DNA of 64,000 bases, taken from positions 10,954,049-11,018,048 of the forward strand of contig CM024760.1 in the NCBI GenBank assembly GCA_014218235.1, given 5' to 3'. Below are positions 56,555-64,000 of this stretch, piece after piece; the first letter of the stretch is position 1, and each line of letters starts with the position of its first letter. The position numbers were made by a program, and so were the translations under genes. The DNA comes from Colocasia esculenta (taxonomy: Eukaryota > Streptophyta > Magnoliopsida > Alismatales > Araceae). The notes beneath the pieces were generated by a model. It did no database searches. It worked only from the letters and a program-made list of their open reading frames with translations, and had not been told where the DNA came from.

Positions 56555-59264
56555 TCAAGAGGTTTGTTCGGAGGGGCCGGCGCCATCGTCGGCAGGAGAC
56601 ATCCGTCCTGACTGAAACTGGGCGAATCGCACTCCGTCTAAACGCGCGTCATCCGTTCGGCGCCGACACTCCCTCACTGCAGCCTCAAAAGCTTCCCGAG
56701 CCCGCTCAGTGGTCGCCTGACTTCGGCCGAAGTCCGCCCCGGCCTCAAGGCCGATCTTGTAGCAGCGCACCCCATACTGCTCCAAATTAGCTTTGAAGTC
56801 TTCTCCGGCCTTGTACTCGGAAACACCTTGGGCTTTGGCGTCAGCCAGCACTTTGGCAAGGGCCTCCTTCTCTGCCCGAGCTACGGCCAAATCAAGCTCG
56901 GAGGTCCGAAGAGCAGTCTTGAGGTTTTCAACCTCATCCTGCAGCTCGGTCTCCCGGACTTTGTGCTGTTCCAATAACTCCTGGCAGAAGGCTTCTTGTG
57001 CTTCCCAAAGTGGTTGGTGATGCTGAGCCCGAACAGCAAGCCTTCGCAGCACCTCCAGGGACTTAGCAACTCCATTCATGAGCGCCTCCAAGTCCACCTC
57101 CTCGTCGCCATCGGATCGGGCCTCGGGACGGTAGCTCCCACTGGAGATCTTCGGGGTTCGCTCGGAGACCACCTGCTGACCCCGCGCCAGCATCTCAAGC
57201 TGTGAGGCGCTGGGGCAGGGAGGTAGCTCCCTTGGTACGGCGCCCTCTAGATGCTCTAAGGCAGCCGCCAATGCTTCCTTCGAGGGCAGCTCGGGCAAAC
57301 CCTTCTTCAACACCTCGGTCAGGGGCCTGCGGTCGTCCCCAGAGCTTTCGTCTCCAGCAGCAGCAGTGGAAGACGGGACTCCCTCAGCAACTGGGGTAAC
57401 AGCAACTTCGGGGGCCTTTTGCTGACCCGATCCAGAGGCAACAGCGACAGCACTCGGCGAGACCATCGTCTGATCTGCTTCGGCGGCCTCCTGCCTCGCT
57501 CCTCCCCACTGGCTTCATCGGCAGATGCTGCAGAGGCCATTACGCGGCCCTCCTCGGCATTGCCAAGCGCCTGAGTGCCTCCCTCCCCGGAGTGGACTGC
57601 ACCCTCGCCGACTACATTGTCCTCAGCGATCACTTTGGCTGCACTCTCGCCGACTACACAGCCTATAGTGATCACTGAGGTAGGGGGCAGGATTTCTCCA
57701 CTTCCTTGCGGAACATCCCCCCTCGGAAGAACTGCCTCGCCAGCGCCGGACTCCGCTGCCGTCACGGGAGTAAGAGTAATGACCTCTCCTGCTCCTCTCC
57801 CCAAGTCCGCGGCGACCGCCCCGTCCTCGGCGCCGAGCTTCGCGCCCTCGTGCGACGCGCCACCTGCTCGGCGCTTCCTTGATCGATGCTCTCTCTGGGC
57901 AGGACCCCTCGGGTCTCGTGCATCGGCAACTTGGCCCGCCCTCCGGAGCGGTCCGACTTGTCGCTGACCATGATCAGACCCAGCTCGGTGGACATTTTCG
58001 TGACCGCCTCCGAACGGTCCACAATTGAAGCTACGGACGCCCTCCGTTCGGGCGTCCTCACGTCTTGATGAGGTCTTCGCACCAGCAGAGGCTCAAGATC
58101 CTCCCCTTCCTCCTCTGCTTCCTCGGCGTCCTCTACGACGCGCGGCACTGCCCTAGCTCGGCGCTCGTCGGCCACCTCCTCTTCGGCAGAGTGATCCTCG
58201 GCCTGTGACTCCATCTGGGCCGCCTTGCGCTTCTCCTTCCTCTTCGGTTGGGGGAGAGAAGCCAACTCTGCGACCATCGCCTTCCCGGATGCCTTTTTCA
58301 TGGCACCTCCTCCTACCACGGTCTTTGCCTTCTTGGTGGGCCCGATCCGCGATGGCCTCACCTCTGAAGACACTGCCCCGGACTCCTTTGCGGGGGCATC
58401 CTCGTCTAGCCTTATCAAGTAAAGGCTAACATGGATCGTTTCGATGTAGTTCGCCATCTCCTTTCGGCCCCGACCAGCAGCTACCTCTTCGGCATCTGGA
58501 AGAAACAAAAGATGAGTCAGAACCCATGTATGTGGGAAAGTGAGACAAGCAGCAGAAGGCTTACCCCAGGCACGGCTAAGCTTATACTTCACAAGCTTGT
58601 ATTCGGTCAGGTACCCTTCAGCGTGGTTGACCCCGACCGTGTTCAACGACTGGGAGGCAGCAGCTGCCCCCTGGATCAAGAAGGGGGCCATGTCTGTCCT
58701 CTTTGGTGGCTCCACCACTCTAACGGGGAAGTCCCACTCTGGGACGTTCGCCCCCTTGCTCCGCCCCACAAAAAAAAGGCGTCCAGTCCACCCTTTGTTG
58801 TTGGACAGGCGGGGCGAAAAATTGATCTGCATCCGGTTTGTACGGTGCTTCACGTACACGATGCCCATCCCAGATTGCGGAGAACAGGCCAAGCTGAAAT
58901 GGCTTCTGAAGATCTCCGCAGTCGCTTCAATGCCCCTCTTCTTGCATATAATGCATAAGACGAAGATGGACCTCCAGGAGTTTGGCGTCAGTTGAATAGG
59001 CGCCACCTTCCAGCTCCGGAGAAGCTCCCTCGCGATCTCCGGCACCGGCAGCCGGAGACCAGCTTCCAATAGGTCCAGCGAAAGAACGAAGCACCCAGAC
59101 CTCGTGGTCAAGTACGACTCGTCTTCACGCATCAAGACGATATCGTACTCTTCGCTAATCCGGAACCGTTCTTGAAGACCCTCGAAACTCCAGAACTTCG
59201 CCGCTTTCGATTTCACCGGCGGCATCCCGCTGGCTTCGACGATCTCCTTCCCCTTCTGAGCCAT
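56555..59264 (-). pseudogene. Tat antisense ORF (putative gypsy-type transposon protein)
   Basis: I start at the minus-strand ATG at 59264 (MAQKGKEIVEASG). The first frame reaches 57762 and has a conserved N-terminal domain (WSFEGLQERFRISEEYDIV, LLEAGLRLPVPEIARELL, RSIFVLCIICKKRGIEATAE, GWTGRLFFVGR). I take it to be the Pfam domain described as putative gypsy-type transposon (Transposase_28). An acidic/basic low-complexity middle follows. After frameshifts near 57780 and 57490 the C-terminus (57466-56555) is an acidic, coiled-coil-like region (QEAFCQELLEQHKVRETELQ and following heptads). A 69-nt intron candidate lies at 58496-58564. Function is unknown; such antisense genes are known in Tat elements. 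Confidence 0.82.
58496..58564 (-). other. Candidate 69-nt intron in the antisense ORF
   Basis: On the minus strand GTAAGCC begins and TTTGTTTCTTCCAG ends a 69-nt stretch that divides by three. The donor and the pyrimidine-rich acceptor match plant consensus. The 23 residues it would encode break up a conserved stretch between SRAWG and DAEEV. Confidence 0.6.
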
Positions 59265-59720
59265 CACTGGAAGGCGTGGTGCACGGCGGACGGTGAGGAG
59301 GAAGCAACGAAGCAAAGGAAAGCGCGAGGAAGAAGTTGGCTAGCAGCTCAAGGAGCAGCAAACTCTGGAGATTTTTGAAGACGAGGGTCCCGCTTTCACC
59401 TCCTCCTCTTCCTTATAAGGAAGGTGAGGCACAAAATTCGAAGCGGGACCTGAAACAGCGTTTCCCTCCGCTCCAAGTCTCTTCTCGAATGACCCGTGGG
59501 TGACCGTTCAGGGCTGGCATATGACGTTCCGGGTTTGACATGACCCACATTGTCATCATGAAGGCTTCATGTTCGAGGAGAACCCCCCTGTAACGGCGTC
59601 GCCACAGGTCTGTTCGGATCTCCGAGGACGATACCGCATTTATGGTGGAGATGAGGCCCGAGCAGGTCGCCGCCCCCAAGCGCTCCGGTTTCTGAGCCAC
59701 TTGAGGGCGTGGGGGGCAAG
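59265..59720 (-). other. Leader side of the antisense gene
   Basis: Non-coding on the plus strand. Any promoter of the antisense gene should lie here or in the 3' LTR. I see no clear TATA box. Confidence 0.4.
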
Positions 59721-60453
59721 TGTGGTGGCTATTTTTTGCCACCTAAGCCCATCGCGATCCATCAGGGCCCATCAACACCTTCCCTTTGGACGTGGCCTCC
59801 CTGTACGGCACCACGCCTCCGCGAAGATCATTTAAAAGGGCCCTACGGAGCAATCACCCCGAAGGAAGCATCGCCAAGCTCCTTAGCGGCATGTTTCTGG
59901 ACAGGGGCGCTGATTCTGCTGCGATGGACAACTATGGATATTACCGAACAGCAAGTTCGACCCCTCTCATGGGACACCTGCTCGGTGACCTCCTCCAGAG
60001 ATTTTCGGGCAGCCCCTTCACATCCTCACAGCGGTTGCAAACCGTCGCGGACCACGCGTCCCACTATTAAGAGGTGCGTTAACTGCCTGGCAGCCCAACG
60101 GGCGTCTCAGCGCGTAACTCCTCCAGTTATGCATGCCTTTCAAGGCGCCTTCCAGGCATGATCTAGTGACGTTACGCACGTCAGCTTACACCCTTGCCTA
60201 TAAAAGATACAGGTATAGTACCATGCAGAGGTACGTTCTCTCTTACGCGAACACACCCTTACATACGAAAATCCCCTGCCTTTCAAGCCTCTCACTTACT
60301 TAGGCATCGGAGGATTTTCCCCGGTCTTCACCGGCCCCCCCTGATCTTTTCTGGTAATTGCAGGATCCTTCGTCCGCCTCCGGCGATCGTCGTCTCCCTT
60401 ACACAAGTGTTAGGCTTAATCCGCTCCGGCCAAACAAGGAAAAGGTCTTCACA
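59721..60453 (+). repeat. Tat-type 3' LTR (733 bp)
   Basis: From TGTGGTGGC to CTTCACA, matching 49972-50705, with TATAAAA at 60199-60205. TSD AAAGG follows at 60454. Confidence 0.93.
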
Positions 60454-60458
60454 AAAGG

Positions 60459-61119
60459 TATGAAGATGTTGGTATATACTTGTTTTTAGGGGTATATACT
60501 TCTGTTTTAAAAGACAAAGAAATCTAGGGGGACCCTTCAAATTTGCTTGCCTACTTGGAAACAATAACTCTATCGGATGCGCAAGGATTCGTGAGGCATA
60601 TAGACCATGAGCTCATGCAACAAACTAGTAGTGTGAGAGAGATAAAAAAAGATAGTGTATATACTCCTCCATATATAGTTTTGTTTTATTCTCTCTCTCT
60701 CTTTCTCTCTCCCGTCGTGGCCTACGCTCGACGGGGGTGGTGGGAGTAGGAATGGTTGGCTCAATTGGTCATTTATCGGATTAACCCGAATCTCATAGGG
60801 TATTATTTCTAAACTACTTAAATTTTAATTATAAAAAATAAAGAGAGAAAATATAAAAAGTAATTATGCCGAGAGAAATTTGCAAACAACCTTTTAGATA
60901 AATAATTTTAAAATGGCCAACTTTATAGACATATTGATTTAAATATTTTTTGTTACATACAAGTATCGAAGCAACCCTATCATTAACTGAAGGATATTTT
61001 GTATTTATATTTCTCACAGTAGAGTTAATGTCTATGTCGTATGATTTTTTTTTTTTGCAATAATAGGTCAAGATATTAGAAAAAAAATTATGGTTAAGTT
61101 TGTTGACTCTTTTATCTCC
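60459..61119. other. AT-rich DNA with a CT microsatellite, no gene
   Basis: The (CT)n tract lies at about 60690-60712. Confidence 0.5.
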
Positions 61120-62540
61120 ATAATTATATTTTTTGGTAATAATTAAAACTTCAAAATCATGTCTTTAATCATGATTATACCCTACATACATTTATCATAT
61201 CTAATGTATTCCTTTGTTCTATCGCATCTTCATTCTCATCATAGGTGTTGACCTGTGTAGCACATGTGTCGACAGATAATACATAGGTGTTGGCCTTTGT
61301 AGCACATTTTTTGACGGACAATACATAAGTGTCAACACACTATTATCCTATCATTCTTGATTAAGTTTATTTCTTCTTATTCGTAATGATATTGACGATA
61401 TTGTGCCTTAATATCTATTTTTCATTAAGTCTGTCAACAGGATAAATAAGACTCCAAAGATCATTATTGTAAATATTCTAAAGATTCAAATTAATTTCAT
61501 ATTATTTACTTCATATTTAAGTCCACTTCGATTGAAGAAGAAATATATGATCAATCGAAGTTACCATCTGAAGTTTCCCTTTGTCATGCATGTTTTTCTT
61601 CTAATCATCTGAAGTTTCCAGTCGAAGTTCCACTCCTCATATACAAAAGTTTCACTTCATCATATACGAAGTTCCACTTTGACTAACAACATTATTTTCT
61701 GGACTAGCCGAAGTTCCACTTCGACTGACAGTATTATTTTTTCAGTTCCAGCTGAAATCCCACTTCGACTGACTGTTTGATATTCTTAGCAGTCGAAGTT
61801 TATATCTTGACTAGTTGATGGTTCAATGATATCGAATGGTGATCAAGTTATGCAAGACAAAAGTTCTACTTCGACTCCTAACCAGTCGAGGTTATGTTGT
61901 GATTGATGAATAAATATTTATTTCTATCAATTGTTGTTATATTTTGTTCTGATTGGTGAACATTCTATCAATTGGTGTTATAAGCTGTTCCGATTGGTGA
62001 CTACTTACTATATCCTATCGCTTAGTGACCAAATAGTTTTAACTCATAATGATTGATGCTATTTCACATGTTTCCACTGATTGGTGTCATTTTCATTCCG
62101 AATGGTGATCAAAATAATGTTTAATGTTATTGTCCTTCCGATTGGTGAATAAATATTTATTCTGTTCCAATTGGTGCTATTTTTATATCGATTGATGCTT
62201 AAATCAATTGATGTTCACTTAAGTTCTGTTTCACATCGATTGATCAACAGATTCCTTTAGCGCCCAATTTTTCCTCATTTCAAATTCGTCTCTCATATTC
62301 TTACATAAGATCTCACACATATCTTTACATTAAATGTTCAGTCAACCCTTTTCAAACCCAGGCTGTGTGTTCACATCTTCAACATGTTACTGATAGCCTT
62401 TCTTTCTTATCAAACAAAAAGGAAGACACCTGGAATAGAAATCTGTCAACAGAAATTGATGACTCTTGCAGCAAAGGTATGGATGTCTAATTGATATATG
62501 AAATCTCACCTAACATCTTCCACTTTGTGCATTAAATGCA
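61120..62540 (+). repeat. 1.42-kb non-coding tandem duplication, copy 1
   Basis: It aligns with 62550-63960 over its whole length at an offset of 1431 bp at the start (TCAAAATCATGTCTTTAATC at 61151 and 62582) and 1409 bp near the end (TCACATCTT at 62371 and 63780). Each copy has an AT-rich head, about three GTGTTGACCTGTGTAGCACA units, a zone of GTCGAAGTTCCACTTCGAC-like hairpin words, and a zone of CGATTGGTGAACAAAT-like words. No coding capacity. Confidence 0.85.
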
Positions 62541-62549
62541 TATTATCTC

Positions 62550-63960
62550 CATGACTATATATTTTGATGATAATAAAAACATCAAAATCATGTCTTTAAT
62601 CATAATTATACCCTAAATACATTTATCATATTTAATGTACTCATCTGTTCTATCGCATCTTCATTCTCATCATAGATGTTGACCTGTGTAGCACATGTGT
62701 CGACAGAATAATGCATAGGCGTCGACTTGTGTAGCACATTTGTCGACAGACACTACATAAGTGTCGACACACTATTATCTTATCATTTTTGATTAAGTTT
62801 ATTTTCTTCTTATTCGTAATGATCTTGATGACATTGTGCCTTAATATCTATTTTTCATTAAGTTTGTCAACACAATAAATAAGACTCCAAAGATCATCAC
62901 TGTAAGTATTCTAAATTCTCAAATTAATTTCATATTATTTTCTTCATATTTGAGTCCACTTCAATTGAAGAAGAAATCTATGATGAGTTGATGTTACCAT
63001 CCAAAGTTTCACTTCGTTATGTACGTTTTTCTTCTGATCAGTCGAAGTTACTAGTCGAAGTTCCACTACGTCATATCCAAAGTTTCACTTTGTTATATAA
63101 GAAATTCCACTTCGACTAACAGTACTATTTTCTGGACCAGTCAAAGTTCACTTTGACTAACACTTCGACTACTGTTTGATTTCTTTCGAAGTTTATATCT
63201 TGACCAGTCGAAGGTTCAATGATATCGATTGGTGAACAAGTCATGCAAGACAAAGTTCTAGCTACCCCGACTCCTAACCAGTCGAAGTTATGTTACGATT
63301 GATGAACAAATATTTATTTCTATCGGTTGTTGTTATATTTTGTTTCAATTGGTGAACATTCTATCGATTGGTGTTATAAGTTACTCTGATTGGTGACTAC
63401 TTACTATATCCTATCAATTGGTGACCAATAGCTTTAACTCATAACAATTGATGTTATTTCACATGTTTCTACCAATTGGTGTCATTTTCATTTCGATTGA
63501 TGATCAAAATAATGTTTAATGTTATTTTTCCTTTTAATTGGTGAACAAATATTTATTCTGTTTTGATTGGTACTATTTTTATACCAATTGATGCTTACTT
63601 GTCTACAGGTAATCGATTGGTGTTTACTTAAGATCTGTTTCACATCAATTGATAAATAAATTCCTTTGGCCCCCAAAATTTTCTCATTTCAAATTTGTCT
63701 CTCATATTCTTACATAAGATCTCATGCATATCTTTATATTAAATGCTCAATCAACCCTTTTCAGACCCAAGCTATGTGTTCACATCTTGAACATGTTATT
63801 GATAGCCTTTCTTTCTTATCAGACAAAAAGGAAGACACTTGGAACATAAATTTGTCAGCAAAAATTGAGGACTTCTGCAACAGAGATATATATGTCTGAT
63901 TGATAGATGAAATCTCACCAAACATCTTCTTATCTGTGCATTAACTGCTTGCAAGTGCTC
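62550..63960 (+). repeat. 1.42-kb non-coding tandem duplication, copy 2
   Basis: Second copy, about 85% identical by eye. The array may continue past the window end. Confidence 0.85.
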
Positions 63961-64000
63961 AAATATATATGCAAACCCAACAACATTGGAAACAAGCAAG

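Larger units (their letters stand above)
49972..60453 (+). mobile_element. Tat-type Ty3/gypsy element with antisense gene
   Basis: A 10482-bp element with LTRs of 734 and 733 bp, TSD AAAGG, primer site, gag-pol on the plus strand with two RNase H domains, and a 3.5-kb region between pol and the 3' LTR holding a gene on the minus strand. The second RNase H and the antisense gene are hallmarks of the Tat lineage (Grande, RIRE2 and relatives). The LTRs differ by only a few per cent. Gag-pol has seven nonsense codons and one frameshift, so the copy is dead. Confidence 0.95.

Noticed and set aside
57575..57967. Plus-strand ORF of 130 codons in the Tat 3' region
   Set aside because: Mirror of the GC-rich antisense gene, which has the recognisable protein pattern.

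Overview
The window is nuclear DNA from a flowering plant. AT-rich intergenic DNA and nested retrotransposons surround one clear host gene, a GC-rich single-exon C2H2 zinc-finger repressor of the ZAT10/STZ type (26353-27078, +). Its high GC and the mix of Tekay/Del-like and Tat-like Ty3/gypsy elements would fit a monocot, probably not a grass, but that is a guess; the species cannot be read from the sequence.

Layout: a 5'-truncated LINE with a perfect 16-bp target duplication (1069-1764); an Ac/Ds-like hAT miniature element (1899-2267), with a second copy at 44376-44758; a non-coding block of degenerate and tandem repeats (about 2.3-5.5 kb); a Ty1/copia element with a complete 1.5-kb 5' LTR and a cut-off 3' LTR (5833-13590); remnants of Tat-type LTR sequence (13.6-14.6 kb); a 9.4-kb Tekay/Del-like gypsy element on the minus strand (15036-24440, TSD CTTGT) nested inside an older Tat-type remnant (LTR 24588-25428); the ZAT gene; a large imperfect inverted repeat of non-coding DNA (about 29.7-36.0 kb, centre about 32.7 kb); a 3.2-kb solo LTR (36829-40003); mostly empty AT-rich DNA with two short coding-like relics (45.6-46.3 kb); a second LINE 3' end (48.5-49.4 kb); a 10.5-kb Tat-type gypsy element with LTRs, TSD AAAGG and an antisense extra gene (49972-60453); and a direct tandem duplication of about 1.42 kb running to the window end.

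All retroelement ORFs are interrupted, so none looks autonomous. In the second Tat element the pol frame is almost continuous and is broken mainly by nonsense codons of the kind C-to-T decay of methylated DNA would produce.

The most unusual signal is in the copia leader between primer site and gag (8965-9298). Four hairpins share an identical 19-base cap, but their outer stems differ in sequence while staying self-complementary. This is the pattern expected of a selected RNA structure, for example packaging, dimerisation or translation control. Other points worth attention are the spliceable 69-nt intron in the Tat antisense gene, an ACGT/G-box cluster in the Tekay LTR, and the large inverted repeat.
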